A stretch of DNA of 64,000 nucleotides from DATMXT01 sp963662765 (GTDB lineage: Bacteria; Bacillota; Clostridia; Oscillospirales; Feifaniaceae). Numbering within the stretch: the first letter of the stretch is position 1; each line of letters begins with the position of its first letter. Below the pieces are notes generated by a model. It was given only the letters and a program-made list of their open reading frames with translations. It ran no database searches and was not told the origin of the DNA. The translations under genes and the position numbers were made by a program. Shown here piece by piece: positions 1-8,298 of this stretch. The stretch covers positions 62,001 to 126,000 of the forward strand of contig CAXXUP010000008.1 in NCBI GenBank assembly GCA_963662765.2, written 5' to 3'.

Positions 1-1
1 C

Positions 2-688
2 GACCGGCAGGCGTTTTTGACTGTCGTGGGCGGCAACGGCTCCGGCAAGACGACCATGCTGGGACTTATCTGCGGGGGTGTCACAGCCGACAGCGGTGAG
101 GTCTTTTTGGACGGCCACGACATCGGCCGGCAAAAGGAGTACGAGCGGGCTAAGCGCATCGGGAGGGTGTTTCAGGACCCCGCAAAGGGGACTTGCCCCG
201 CGCTCACCATTTTAGAGAATATGGCACTGGCAGATAGTAAGGGGACACACTACGGGCTTAGCCGTGGCGTCAGCAGGAGCCGGATCGATTTCTTCCGTTC
301 ACAGCTTGAACTGCTGGGGCTGGGGCTTGAGAATAAACTGCACTTGCGGGCCGACGCCCTCTCAGGCGGCCAGCGGCAGGCTTTGGCACTGCTCATTTGC
401 ACCCTGTCACCCCTCGAGCTTTTGATTTTGGACGAGCACACCGCAGCCCTCGACCCCCGCTCAAGCGAGACGGTGATGGAGATGACGGGGCGCATCGTGC
501 AACAAAAAAACCTGACCACCGTCATGGTGACCCACAACTTAAAGCATGCCGCCTCTTACGGCGGGAGGCTCATCATGATGCACCGGGGTGAAATCGCACT
601 GGATGTCTTGGGTGAGAATAAGGCAGGTCTTTCCGTTAAGGATTTGGCGGAAAAGTTCAGTGAGGTTAGCTTTGAACACCCAAATTAG
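2..688 (+). CDS. ABC transporter ATP-binding protein (5' partial)
   Basis: This is the ATPase subunit of an ABC importer. The reading frame is open to the window edge, so the N-terminus is missing and the first TTG is not the real start. Visible motifs are Walker A GGNGSGKTT near the start, the Q-loop VFQDP, the signature LSGGQ and Walker B LLILDEHTAALD, followed by the switch histidine in VTHN. The EHTAALDP wording and the GRVFQDP segment resemble ATPases that partner TrpX/TrpY-type permeases and ABC_sub_bind solute-binding proteins, but the partners lie outside the window, so the substrate is unknown. A strong terminator follows directly. Confidence 0.88.
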   Translation, partial: DRQAFLTVVGGNGSGKTTMLGLICGGVTADSGEVFLDGHDIGRQKEYERAKRIGRVFQDPAKGTCPALTILENMALADSKGTHYGLSRGVSRSRIDFFRSQLELLGLGLENKLHLRADALSGGQRQALALLICTLSPLELLILDEHTAALDPRSSETVMEMTGRIVQQKNLTTVMVTHNLKHAASYGGRLIMMHRGEIALDVLGENKAGLSVKDLAEKFSEVSFEHPN

Positions 689-702
689 AACCCTACCTTA
701 AT

Positions 703-736
703 CAAGCGCCCCGAAACAAAAGTTTCGGGGCGCTTG
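703..736. terminator. Bidirectional rho-independent terminator
   Basis: A 15-bp perfect GC-rich stem (703-717 with 722-736) encloses an AAAA loop. It sits between the convergent ABC ATPase and M20 amidohydrolase genes, so it can serve both strands. Confidence 0.85.
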
Positions 737-749
737 TAGAAAAAAATGC

Positions 750-2093
750 TTATTGTGGCTTTGCGTCCTCGGGCAGTAGGCTCTTATAAGCCTCGCCACC
801 CGTAGTCTCCACAAAGTCGGCCTTGGCCGCCTCGACAAGGGCAGGGTCGGCAAATAGGTCGAGGGCAGATGCCGTCATGACCTTTGCGGCGTGGTGCATG
901 CCCTTGTGGGCGATGGAGGACTTGCCCTGTGCCACCAGCTCCCAGCTGTGGGGCACGGTGCCCAAAGCCGAGCAGGCCGAATAGAAAGCGCCGGTGGGTA
1001 CCACCCAGCTGACGTCGGCGAGGTCAGTCGAGCCGCCCGGGCCTTCACTCTTCTTGGGGGGCTTTGTGCAAATGGGCTCTGGCGCCTTGCCGTCCTTTTG
1101 GAACCCTTTGGCGTAAGCGAGCTCCTCTTCGGTATACTGGATGGGCAAGAAAGCATTCTGATAATTGTTTACGAGTTCCCCCAGCGTCTTGTTTGGAATG
1201 AAGTCGGCATATGCGCCGACGATGACAGGCTCTCCCACTTCGACCCCCGCCATGAGGGCAGCGCCCTTTGCGATGTCGCAGATACGGTCATAGACGTCCA
1301 AAACCGTGGCGTTTTTCTTAGCCCGAATGACGTACTGAAGCTTCGCGTTTGCCTGGACGACGTTGGCGGCAAGTCCGCCGACATCATGGAAGGCGTAGTG
1401 GATGCGCACATCGTCCGGCACATGCTCCCGTAGGAACTGGGTGCCGACGTTCATGAGCTCGGCGGCATCGAGCGCACTGCGGCCTTTCTCGGGGGCGGCA
1501 GCGGCGTGGGCGGCCTTTCCTGTAAATGTATAGAAGACGATGACGACGGCAAGCGCAGTGTCCTGTGCCCCGTGCTCATCGTTTGGGTGCCAAGAGAGGG
1601 CGATGTCGACGTCCTTGAAAGCGCCGGCCCTAATCAGGTAAACCTTGCCGCCGCCCCCCTCCTCGGCCGGACAGCCAAGGACCCTCAGGGTGCCTTTTAT
1701 GCCCTCTTTTTCCATAGCGGCCTTGACGGCAGCCGCTGCCTCGACGACAGCGGTGCCTAAGAGCTGATGGCCGCAGCCATGCCCGGGACCGCCTGCGATG
1801 ATGGGCTTACGAACAGTCACGTCGGCCTCCTGGCTCATGCCGTCCAAAGCGTCATACTCCGAGAGCAGCGCAATGACGGGGCTGCCCTCACCGTATTCGG
1901 CACAATAGGCTGTATTCATGCTGTAAGCCGGGTAAGTCACCTTAAAGCCTGCCGCCTTCAGCGCATCGGCATGGAGCTTCGCGGAGGTTGTCTCCTTATA
2001 ACAGAGTTCGGGGCTCTCCCAGATGGCGTCGCTGAGCGCCTCGTACTTTTGGGCGTTTTCCTCGATGAGTCCATTGATTTTGTCCTTGTCCAT
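750..2093 (-). CDS. M20 family amidohydrolase, AbgB-like
   Basis: Predicted 447-residue zinc-dependent aminoacyl amidase of the p-aminobenzoyl-glutamate utilisation B (AbgB) type. Metal-site motifs are visible: GHGCGH, PAEEGGGG, a histidine in SWHPNDEH and a late PHSWEL segment. The dimerisation domain starts around the AAHAAAAPEKGRSALDA stretch. An in-frame GTG lies 9 nt upstream, but the ATG at 2093 is better spaced (7 nt) from AGAGGT at 2101-2106. It is 47 nt downstream of the FAH-family gene and probably cotranscribed with it. No AbgA partner is adjacent, so the substrate (folate breakdown product or another N-acyl amino acid) is inferred from the family only. Confidence 0.85.
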   Translation of the reverse strand: MDKDKINGLIEENAQKYEALSDAIWESPELCYKETTSAKLHADALKAAGFKVTYPAYSMNTAYCAEYGEGSPVIALLSEYDALDGMSQEADVTVRKPIIAGGPGHGCGHQLLGTAVVEAAAAVKAAMEKEGIKGTLRVLGCPAEEGGGGKVYLIRAGAFKDVDIALSWHPNDEHGAQDTALAVVIVFYTFTGKAAHAAAAPEKGRSALDAAELMNVGTQFLREHVPDDVRIHYAFHDVGGLAANVVQANAKLQYVIRAKKNATVLDVYDRICDIAKGAALMAGVEVGEPVIVGAYADFIPNKTLGELVNNYQNAFLPIQYTEEELAYAKGFQKDGKAPEPICTKPPKKSEGPGGSTDLADVSWVVPTGAFYSACSALGTVPHSWELVAQGKSSIAHKGMHHAAKVMTASALDLFADPALVEAAKADFVETTGGEAYKSLLPEDAKPQ

Positions 2094-2140
2094 GTTTAGC
2101 ACCTCTTTTATCGTGATTGTCCGGCCTTCAATGCCAAAGG

Positions 2141-2923
2141 CTACCGGGGCTTTACTTCGGCCACGACGGGATTTTTCAGTTCGCCGAGCTCATCGGAGCT
2201 GACGATGATGACGTCACCCACCTGCATGGGGCCGACGCCGGCCGGGGTTCCGGTGGCAATGACATCACCCGGCAGCAGCGTCATCCGGTTTGTCAGGTGT
2301 TCAATGAGGACCGGAATGGAGAAAATGAGGCTGTCCGTGTCGCAGTTTTGTTTTTGCACACCGGACAGGTGCGACCGGATGGTCTTTTTACCCAGCACAT
2401 CCTCGGTGTCGATGAAAGGGCCCATGGGACAAAAGGTGTCGTACCCCTTGCCGTTCACCCACTGGGTGGTAGTCTTGGCGCTGTCACGGCGGGAGACGTC
2501 GTTTAAGAGAGTCAGTCCGAAAATGTACTCCCCAGCATCCTCTTTTTTGACATACCGGGCTTTTTTGCCGATAACGACGGCGATCTCAGCCTCATAATCC
2601 ACTCGCTTCGCTCCTTCGGGATAAATGATGTCCTCCCCGGGGGCGATGATTCCGGACGGCGGCTTCAAAAATACCTCTGGCTCCTCCGGCAGTTCCGGGG
2701 CAGCCATAGCCGCCATCTCATTGATGTGATCCATATAGTTTTTGCCGATTGCGACAACTTTTGAAGGCTGACAGGGGGCCAGAAGCTTCACATTTGCGAG
2801 TGGCACCGCTTTGTTTGTCACCGTGAAGTCCCCGAAGAGATCCCCCTCGATCTTATAGACCGTATCGCCTCTCAGTTCGCCGTAGTAGACCTCGTTTGCC
2901 TCACGCACTCGTACGATTTTCAT
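2141..2923 (-). CDS. Fumarylacetoacetate hydrolase family protein
   Basis: 260-residue FAH-fold enzyme. Members hydrolyse or decarboxylate 2-oxo or 1,3-diketo acids with a bound divalent metal. The family core is clear: VAIGKNYMDH, the metal ligands around PPSGIIAPGE and DYEAEIAVVIG, and the C-terminal ATGTPAGVGPM. The length is normal for the YcgM / 5-oxopent-3-ene-tricarboxylate decarboxylase-like branch. It is the promoter-proximal gene of a two-gene unit with the AbgB-like amidohydrolase. The exact substrate cannot be read from sequence; acylpyruvase or oxaloacetate decarboxylase activities are known in close relatives. Confidence 0.88.
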   Translation of the reverse strand: MKIVRVREANEVYYGELRGDTVYKIEGDLFGDFTVTNKAVPLANVKLLAPCQPSKVVAIGKNYMDHINEMAAMAAPELPEEPEVFLKPPSGIIAPGEDIIYPEGAKRVDYEAEIAVVIGKKARYVKKEDAGEYIFGLTLLNDVSRRDSAKTTTQWVNGKGYDTFCPMGPFIDTEDVLGKKTIRSHLSGVQKQNCDTDSLIFSIPVLIEHLTNRMTLLPGDVIATGTPAGVGPMQVGDVIIVSSDELGELKNPVVAEVKPR

Positions 2924-2937
2924 TTTCGGCCGCCTCC

Positions 2938-2967
2938 TTGACAGAATATGTTATACTTACTTATACT
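2938..2967 (+). promoter_or_regulatory. Sigma-A type promoter for the DUF1622 gene
   Basis: TTGACA (2938-2943) and TATACT (2962-2967) are separated by 18 nt in the short divergent gap between the FAH-family and DUF1622 genes. Confidence 0.6.
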
Positions 2968-3008
2968 TAATTAGATGAACTTATTTTACAGTAATAAGGG
3001 TGAACTAC

Positions 3009-3371
3009 ATGATTGAACATATTGTCGAATACATTCTCCCACCCATTATCGCCTGCATTGAGCTGGTCGGGATCTTTGTGGTCACAGTCGCTGCCGCACA
3101 GGCCTTTTACCGCTATCTGAAAGGGCAGATCACCCGTTCGGAGCAGAATGTCAAGTTTGAGCTGGCAAGCGGGCTTGCCACCGGCCTAGAATTTAAAATG
3201 GCGGCCGAGATCCTCAAGACCGTGCTGGTGCGCGACTTAAACGAGCTGCTCATCTTGGGCGCCATCATCCTGCTGCGGGCCCTGCTCTCCTTTATGATCC
3301 ACATTGAGATGAAAAACTCTGGTCACACTCACGGGGAACCGGAAAGCGTTGAGCCTACAGCGCAGCCCTGA
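3009..3371 (+). CDS. DUF1622 family membrane protein
   Basis: About 120 residues. Hydrophobic segments lie near residues 8-30 and 75-95, with an amphipathic cytoplasmic loop between them that carries the family-typical FELASGLATGLEFKMAAEI and LNELLILGAIILLRALLSF stretches. The function of the family is unknown. The ATG at 3009 is chosen over a GTG at 3000 because AAGGG at 2996-3000 is correctly spaced from it. The 3' end overlaps the convergent threonine aldolase gene by 17 bp, which leaves no room for a terminator between them. Confidence 0.82.
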   Translation: MIEHIVEYILPPIIACIELVGIFVVTVAAAQAFYRYLKGQITRSEQNVKFELASGLATGLEFKMAAEILKTVLVRDLNELLILGAIILLRALLSFMIHIEMKNSGHTHGEPESVEPTAQP

Positions 3372-4380
3372 CAGCCGCTACAAGAGCCTGCGCCTGTTCC
3401 ATCGGGGTCGCCCACGAGGTGACAAAGCGCACTGCAACCTCATCGGCATTCACCGGCGCCCAAAAGGCAAAACGGAACTGCTGTGCCAGCTTGTCTGCGA
3501 CCGTCTTTTTGAAAATCGGGAAAATCTGATTCGTGGGGGAGTCGGCCAAAAAGCGCACGCCCATGGTCTTCAGTTCTTTTACAATGTAGGCCGCGACTTC
3601 GTTTTCGTGTCTTGCGAGCTTGTAGAAGAGCCCGTCCGCAAAGAGGGTATCAAACTGAATGCCCATGATCCAGCCCTTGGCCATCATGGCACCGCGCTGC
3701 TTGTAAAGGTGCCGGAAGTCGGTTTTGAGCTCGGGCCTAGTGATGACTAAGGCCTCCCCCAGCATGGCGCCATTTTTGGTGCCGCCGACGTAAAAGCAGT
3801 CAGTCAGGGCTGCAATGTCGGCCATGGTCATATCGTTTTCAGTCGAGGTCAGGGCGGAGCCTAGTCTCGCGCCGTCCAAAAACAAATAGAGGTCGTTTGC
3901 TGCGCAGAGATCACGAATGGCTTTTAGCTCCGCTTTTTTGTAAATGGTGCCGACCTCGGTCGAGTCGGAGATATACACCAGTTTCGGTTGAACCATGTGC
4001 TCGTCGTTTCCGTGAACGTCGAGCACTTTTTTTATGAGATCGGGCGTCAGTTTGCCGTCCGGCGTGGAAACGGTCAGCACCTTATGCCCTGTCGCCTCCA
4101 CGGCGCCGGTCTCATGCACGTTGATGTGTCCGGTCTCGGCCGAAATGGCGGCCTGATGCGGCCGTAAAAATGCGGATATGGCCAGCATATTGGTCAGCGT
4201 GCCACCGGCGACAAAGTGGACGGAGGCATCCTGCACCCCGCACTCTTTGCGGATGCGGTCCGCCGCGCTGCGGCAAATCTCATCCTCCCCGTAGCCTGTG
4301 TACTGGCCGTTCGCCTCAGATAGCGCCTTCAAAATAGCCGGATGGCAGGACTCGCTGTAATCATTGGTAAAGCTGTACAA
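3355..4380 (-). CDS. Low-specificity threonine aldolase family enzyme (PLP)
   Basis: 341-residue fold-type I PLP enzyme of the beta-eliminating lyase (threonine aldolase) family, which cleaves beta-hydroxy amino acids such as L-threonine to glycine and an aldehyde. Visible features are the cofactor-binding VAGGTLTNML, the aspartate in LFLDGARLGSAL and the Schiff-base lysine in YVGGTKNGAM. The length is typical. It appears to be transcribed alone and converges on the DUF1622 gene. Whether it acts on L-threonine, L-allo-threonine or another beta-hydroxy acid is not decided by the sequence. Confidence 0.88.
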   Translation of the reverse strand: MYSFTNDYSESCHPAILKALSEANGQYTGYGEDEICRSAADRIRKECGVQDASVHFVAGGTLTNMLAISAFLRPHQAAISAETGHINVHETGAVEATGHKVLTVSTPDGKLTPDLIKKVLDVHGNDEHMVQPKLVYISDSTEVGTIYKKAELKAIRDLCAANDLYLFLDGARLGSALTSTENDMTMADIAALTDCFYVGGTKNGAMLGEALVITRPELKTDFRHLYKQRGAMMAKGWIMGIQFDTLFADGLFYKLARHENEVAAYIVKELKTMGVRFLADSPTNQIFPIFKKTVADKLAQQFRFAFWAPVNADEVAVRFVTSWATPMEQAQALVAAVRAAL

Positions 4381-4486
4381 CGAAAAACCTCTCCTTTCAG
4401 TTGCTTGGTTATATTATACTGTAGAAGACTTGCAAATTCAATAAAATGTTGCCGGGCTGTGGGGCTCGCCGTTATGCCCACCCATA

Positions 4487-4515
4487 TTGACGCGGCCCGT
4501 CAAAGCGTATAAAAT
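4487..4515 (+). promoter_or_regulatory. Promoter of the 2-oxoacid oxidoreductase operon
   Basis: TTGACG (4487-4492) and TAAAAT (4510-4515) are spaced by 17 nt, just upstream of the AGGAGG ribosome site of the ferredoxin-like subunit gene. Confidence 0.55.
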
Positions 4516-4537
4516 TATACGGACAGGAGGTGGGTAA

Positions 4538-4726
4538 ATGTTCAAAATTACTGTAAATGAAGGCTGGTGCAAGGCCTGCGGAATCTGCGCCGATTGCTGC
4601 CCGAAAAAAATCTTCGATTTTGTGCCGGAGCACCCCGTGGTCGTCGCCCGACCTAAGGACTGCATCGGCTGCGGCATATGCGAACGCAGATGCCCGGACT
4701 TTGCTCTGGAGGTGGAAAAACCATGA
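4538..4726 (+). CDS. korD: 2-oxoacid:ferredoxin oxidoreductase, delta (2x[4Fe-4S]) subunit
   Basis: 62-residue ferredoxin-like subunit with two 4Fe-4S motifs: CKACGICADCCP (residues about 11-22) and CIGCGICERRCP (about 43-54). It passes electrons from the TPP subunit to external ferredoxin. It is the first gene of a four-gene operon in the order D-A-B-C; its TGA overlaps the next ATG (ATGA), indicating translational coupling. The ribosome site AGGAGG is strong. Confidence 0.9.
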   Translation: MFKITVNEGWCKACGICADCCPKKIFDFVPEHPVVVARPKDCIGCGICERRCPDFALEVEKP

Positions 4727-5850
4727 AGATTTTTACGATGGGAAACGACGCGATGACACAGGGCGCCCTTGCGGCCGGTGCCCGTTTTTTTGCCGGATAC
4801 CCCATAACGCCGTCCTCGGAAGTGGCCGAGCTGTCGTCACAGCGGCTGCCCGCAGTCGGCGGTATCTTTGTCCAGATGGAGGATGAGCTTGGCAGCATCG
4901 CGGCCGTCATCGGCGCTTCGGCCGCAGGCAAGAAGGCCTATACCGCAACCTCTGGCCCCGGATTTTCCCTCATGCAGGAGAACCTCGGCGTCGCCGTCAT
5001 GGGCGAAGTGCCCTGCGTCATCATCAACGTGCAGCGGTCCGGCCCTTCGACCGGCCTTGCCACCAAACCGGCCCAAGGCGACTACATGCAGGCTAGGTAC
5101 GGCACCCACGGCGACCACGGCATCATCGCCGTCTCCCCTTCCTCCGTGCAAGAGTGCTACGACTACATGATCACGGCCTTCAATCTGGCCGAAAAATACC
5201 GCACGCCGGTCGTCTTTCTGGCCGACGAGGTGGTGGGCCACATGCGGGAGGCCTACGAGCCCTGGACCCCGGGTGATGGCGATATCATCAACCGCAAAGC
5301 GCCCACCTGTGCCCCCGCTGACTACAAGCTCTACGACTTCTCCGGTGAGCCTGACGATATCGCCCCGATGGCGGTCTACGGCGGCCCCTATATATACCGC
5401 ATCAACGGCAGCGGCCACGACAACGTGGGCGCCCCCTGCGGGACGCCTGCCAACGCAGACCGCTTTGTGCGGCACTACACCGATAAATTCGAGCACAACA
5501 TTGACGACATCACAATCGTCAACCGCTTTTGTTTAGAGGACGCCGACATCGTCATCGTCACTTTCGGCTGCTCCACGAGGCCCGCAAAAGCCGCCATGAA
5601 GGAGGCCCGCAAAAAGGGTCTCAAGGTCGGACTGCTGCAGATCGTCACGGTCTGGCCCTTCCCGGCAAACCTTGTCGCCGAGGTCTGCAAAAACGCGAAG
5701 GCCGTCATTGTGCCCGAGATGAACCTCGGTCAGATGGCGGGCGAGGTTAAAAAAGCCGTCTGCGTCCCCGTCATAGGGGTCAACCGCGTCGACAGCCTCA
5801 TCATCACCCCCGGCGAAATCCTTGCCGCAATTGAGGAGGCGTCGAAATGA
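4723..5850 (+). CDS. korA: 2-oxoacid:acceptor oxidoreductase, alpha subunit
   Basis: 375-residue alpha subunit (pyrimidine-binding and domain II of the pyruvate:ferredoxin oxidoreductase superfamily). FAGYPITPSSEV near the N-terminus, QMEDELGSIAAVIGAS, TATSGPGFSLM and RSGPSTGLATKPAQGD match the KorA (2-oxoglutarate) branch better than the VorB or PorA branches, so 2-oxoglutarate to succinyl-CoA is the likeliest reaction; branched-chain 2-oxoacids remain possible. The start is the ATG at 4723, overlapping the preceding stop by 4 nt, rather than an in-frame ATG further up inside korD. It also overlaps korB by 4 nt. Confidence 0.9.
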   Translation: MKIFTMGNDAMTQGALAAGARFFAGYPITPSSEVAELSSQRLPAVGGIFVQMEDELGSIAAVIGASAAGKKAYTATSGPGFSLMQENLGVAVMGEVPCVIINVQRSGPSTGLATKPAQGDYMQARYGTHGDHGIIAVSPSSVQECYDYMITAFNLAEKYRTPVVFLADEVVGHMREAYEPWTPGDGDIINRKAPTCAPADYKLYDFSGEPDDIAPMAVYGGPYIYRINGSGHDNVGAPCGTPANADRFVRHYTDKFEHNIDDITIVNRFCLEDADIVIVTFGCSTRPAKAAMKEARKKGLKVGLLQIVTVWPFPANLVAEVCKNAKAVIVPEMNLGQMAGEVKKAVCVPVIGVNRVDSLIITPGEILAAIEEASK

Positions 5851-6662
5851 AGCACATGGAGTATCTGAAGACAAACATGTTCCCGCTCTTTTGGTGCAGA
5901 GGCTGCGGAAACGGCGTCGTTCTGGGTGCCATAACCCGAGCTTTCGAGCAGCTCGACATGACCCGTGAGAACACGGTCGTTGTGACCGGCATCGGCTGCT
6001 GGGGCAAGGTTGACGACTATGTGACGACCAATTCCTTTCACGGCACCCACGGCAGAGCACTCGCATTTGCCACCGGCATCAAGCTTGCCAATCCTGCCCT
6101 TGACGTCATCGTGCTGATGGGCGACGGCGACTGCGCCACCATCGGCGGCAACCACTTCATCCATGCCTGCCGCCGCAACATCGACGTGACGGCCGTCATG
6201 GTCAACAACTACAACTACGGCATGACGGGCGGCCAGTACTCCGGCACGACCCCGGAGGGCGCCACCACGACGACCAGCCGGTACGGCCATATTGAGCAGC
6301 CCTTCGACATCTGCGAGCTCGCCAAAGCGGCCGGCGCCCCCTTTGTGGCCCGGTCGGCAGCAGACGATCCGGTCGGGCTGCAAAAGCTCATCGTAGAGGG
6401 CATTCAAAAAAAGAGCATGGCCTTTATTGAGGTCATCGCCCCCTGCCCCACCCACTTCGGCCGAAACAACGCTCTAGGCTCCCCCGCCGAAATGATGCGG
6501 GCGGTGCGGGCAAAGGCCGTCACCCCAGCGCAGGCTGTCAAAATGTCGGCCGAAGAGCTTGCCGGGAAAATCATTATGGGCAAGCTGTGTGACCGCGAGG
6601 CCGAGGATTACGGCACCCGGTATGCAAAAATCATTGAAAAAGCGAAGGAGGCGGCGAAATGA
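5847..6662 (+). CDS. korB: 2-oxoacid:acceptor oxidoreductase, beta (TPP) subunit
   Basis: 271-residue thiamine-pyrophosphate subunit. The N-terminal FWCRGCGNGVV and VTGIGCWG carry cofactor-binding cysteines. The TPP/Mg2+ motif is visible as GDGDCATIGGNH followed by NNYNYGMTGGQ. This subunit decarboxylates the 2-oxoacid and forms the acyl-CoA. It overlaps both neighbours by ATGA junctions, so the four subunits are probably made stoichiometrically. Confidence 0.92.
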   Translation: MKHMEYLKTNMFPLFWCRGCGNGVVLGAITRAFEQLDMTRENTVVVTGIGCWGKVDDYVTTNSFHGTHGRALAFATGIKLANPALDVIVLMGDGDCATIGGNHFIHACRRNIDVTAVMVNNYNYGMTGGQYSGTTPEGATTTTSRYGHIEQPFDICELAKAAGAPFVARSAADDPVGLQKLIVEGIQKKSMAFIEVIAPCPTHFGRNNALGSPAEMMRAVRAKAVTPAQAVKMSAEELAGKIIMGKLCDREAEDYGTRYAKIIEKAKEAAK

Positions 6663-7183
6663 CCAGATGGGACATCGTTTTCGCCGGTGTCGGCGGACAG
6701 GGACTCTTGTCCTGCGGCAACCTGCTTGGCGAGGCCGCCACTGTCCAGTGCGGTCTGAATGCGGCCATGGTCGCCTCCTATGGCGTTGAGACCCGCGGCA
6801 CTTTCACCAAGGCCGACCTTATCATCAGTGATGAGGAGATCGACTTCCCCGAAGTTGAGCATCCCGGCCTTGTGCTCTGCCTACACCCCGTGGCCTATGA
6901 CCGCTATGTCGAGGCGGTGGGCGAGGATGTCACAATCATTTACGACAGCTCCCTTGTCACGCCCCGCCCCTCCAAGGCAGCGCAGTTTGGCTACCCCATT
7001 TCCGAAATGGCCGAAGCCGAGGGCAGCCTTACCAGTGCAAATATCCTCGCCATCGGCATTATCGTCGGCAAAACTTCACTGCTGCCCGAGGCCGCCGTCG
7101 AGGCTGTCATTGCGGGCTCCCGTCCCAAAGCCGCCGCCCGCAACCTCGCGTTGTTCCACAAAGGTACCCAGATGGCAAAATAG
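6659..7183 (+). CDS. korC: 2-oxoacid:acceptor oxidoreductase, gamma subunit
   Basis: 174-residue gamma subunit; GVGGQGLLSCGNLLGEA is the family hallmark and the VASYGVETRGTFTKAD segment follows. In this superfamily the gamma domain contributes to CoA handling and subunit assembly. It is the last gene of the operon and is followed about 30 nt later by a terminator, so the complete enzyme (D-A-B-C) is encoded here with no accessory genes. Confidence 0.9.
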   Translation: MTRWDIVFAGVGGQGLLSCGNLLGEAATVQCGLNAAMVASYGVETRGTFTKADLIISDEEIDFPEVEHPGLVLCLHPVAYDRYVEAVGEDVTIIYDSSLVTPRPSKAAQFGYPISEMAEAEGSLTSANILAIGIIVGKTSLLPEAAVEAVIAGSRPKAAARNLALFHKGTQMAK

Positions 7184-7213
7184 CGTTACCGAAAAAACTA
7201 TACAAGAAAAAGC

Positions 7214-7238
7214 GGCCGTCCTCTATTTGAGGACGGCC
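7214..7238 (+). terminator. Terminator of the korDABC operon
   Basis: Perfect 10-bp stem GGCCGTCCTC / GAGGACGGCC with a TATTT loop. Confidence 0.75.
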
Positions 7239-7349
7239 CATTTCATCCGCACTGCAGGTCATTTGAAGGGAGTAAACAACACCGTCATCATACCATAATT
7301 TCCATTAATTGTAAATAGACTTATGGGCGAATTTTTTTGTCGCAAAGTA

Positions 7350-7378
7350 TTGCAATTTTGCGCGGCTTTGTTTATAAT
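7350..7378 (+). promoter_or_regulatory. Promoter of tRNA-Val
   Basis: TTGCAA (7350-7355), a 17-nt spacer and a perfect TATAAT (7373-7378), ending 18 nt before the tRNA. Confidence 0.75.
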
Positions 7379-7396
7379 AAACGAGCAGCTTTATTT

Positions 7397-7472
7397 GGAC
7401 GCTTAGCTCAGCTGGTAGAGCATTCGCTTGACGTGCGAAGGGTCAGGAGTTCAAGTCTCTTAGCGTCCACCA
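7397..7472 (+). tRNA. tRNA-Val (anticodon GAC)
   Basis: 76 nt including an encoded CCA. The acceptor stem GGACGCT pairs with AGCGTCC. The anticodon stem TTCGC/GCGAA encloses the loop TTGACGT, giving anticodon GAC (valine). The T-arm has the loop TTCAAGT with one G-T wobble in its stem. It stands alone with its own promoter and terminator, and marks the border between the high-GC kor operon and a lower-GC stretch. Confidence 0.93.
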
Positions 7473-7475
7473 TTT

Positions 7476-7509
7476 GGCGCTTACATGTTCCGCGGAACAT
7501 GTAAGCGCC
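7476..7509 (+). terminator. tRNA terminator, perfect 34-nt palindrome
   Basis: A fully self-complementary 34-nt sequence starting GGCGCTTACATG and centred on CCGCGG is followed by TTTTT, four bases after the tRNA CCA. Confidence 0.8.
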
Positions 7510-7609
7510 TTTTTCTGAGAAAAAAGACGTTAAACGCCTCACGGGCGGGACCAGTCCCCGCGTGTGCCCCCTTGGCCTTCCGGCGGGGTTTCGTCCGGGC
7601 AAAGAATCT

Positions 7610-7638
7610 TTGCAAAATATAGAAATTTGTACTATAAT
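7610..7638 (+). promoter_or_regulatory. Promoter upstream of the CDGSH protein gene
   Basis: TTGCAA (7610-7615), a 17-nt spacer and TATAAT (7633-7638). Confidence 0.6.
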
Positions 7639-7717
7639 AAAGTCCTATTGATGTTTTATTGCTTATAAATAATTTAAATTATTCTTCAGAAGTGAATAAC
7701 AATATTTGAGGTGTTTT

Positions 7718-8167
7718 TTGAGAGAGTATAAAACCGATCAGATAATTGTTTACTGGTTCCCTGAACTGTGCGCCCACCCAAGCATATGCCGCAAACTTCT
7801 GCCAAAGGTGTTCGATTCGACCCGGATTCCATGGGTCGATTTGAGTGCGGCCACGCCGGAGGAGATCATAAGCTGCATCGATCAGTGTCCGTCGGGCGCT
7901 TTAAGGTACTCACTTGCGGAAGGCTCCTCGGTTGATCCCGAGACGGCAAAAGGGATCGGCAATGTTGACTATGAGAAAGATAATCCGCCAACAGTTAAGC
8001 TCAAAATTACTAGTGGGCAGGTACATGTCGAAGGTCCGGTGGAAGTTATCGGTGAAGACGGGAAAACCGTAAGGATCGGAAGCAGGATGGTACTTTGCGG
8101 ATGCGGGAAGTCCCGCAATTGCCCATTCTGCGACGGTTCTCACAGAAATTTATCAAAACAGGATTGA
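7718..8167 (+). CDS. (4Fe-4S)-binding / CDGSH-type iron-sulfur protein
   Basis: About 149 residues with two recognisable parts. The N-terminal Fer4_19-like domain has a cysteine pattern through PELCAHPSICRKLLPKVF and CIDQCPSGALRY. The C-terminal CDGSH zinc-finger-like domain has CGCGKSRNCPFCDGSH, the 3Cys-1His ligand set of a 2Fe-2S cluster. Such two-domain proteins are presumed redox or cluster-transfer proteins of unknown partner. The TTG at 7718 is preferred because it follows GAGGTG at 7708-7713 with little spacing, and the family normally begins at about this residue; a TTG at 7706 is also in frame. Confidence 0.85.
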   Translation: MREYKTDQIIVYWFPELCAHPSICRKLLPKVFDSTRIPWVDLSAATPEEIISCIDQCPSGALRYSLAEGSSVDPETAKGIGNVDYEKDNPPTVKLKITSGQVHVEGPVEVIGEDGKTVRIGSRMVLCGCGKSRNCPFCDGSHRNLSKQD

Positions 8168-8298
8168 CCCATTTTATATCGCCTGTGTGGGGTTCGAATT
8201 CTTCTTGGCCCGATAAGACAGCGCGCAATGAAAGTCTCGCCATTCACCATCTCCGCCAATTATTGAGCGATTAGAACTAAAAAAAATGGAGGTTCCGA

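Noticed and set aside
4837..6455. Long antisense open frames opposite korA and korB
   Set aside because: They are GC-rich shadow frames of well-supported enzymes, with no ribosome sites and low-complexity products.
8185..8215. GGGGTTCGAATTC resembling a tRNA T-loop, as a possible copied tRNA 3' end
   Set aside because: The T-stem does not pair and the similarity to the tRNA-Val end is weak, so there is no support for an attachment site.
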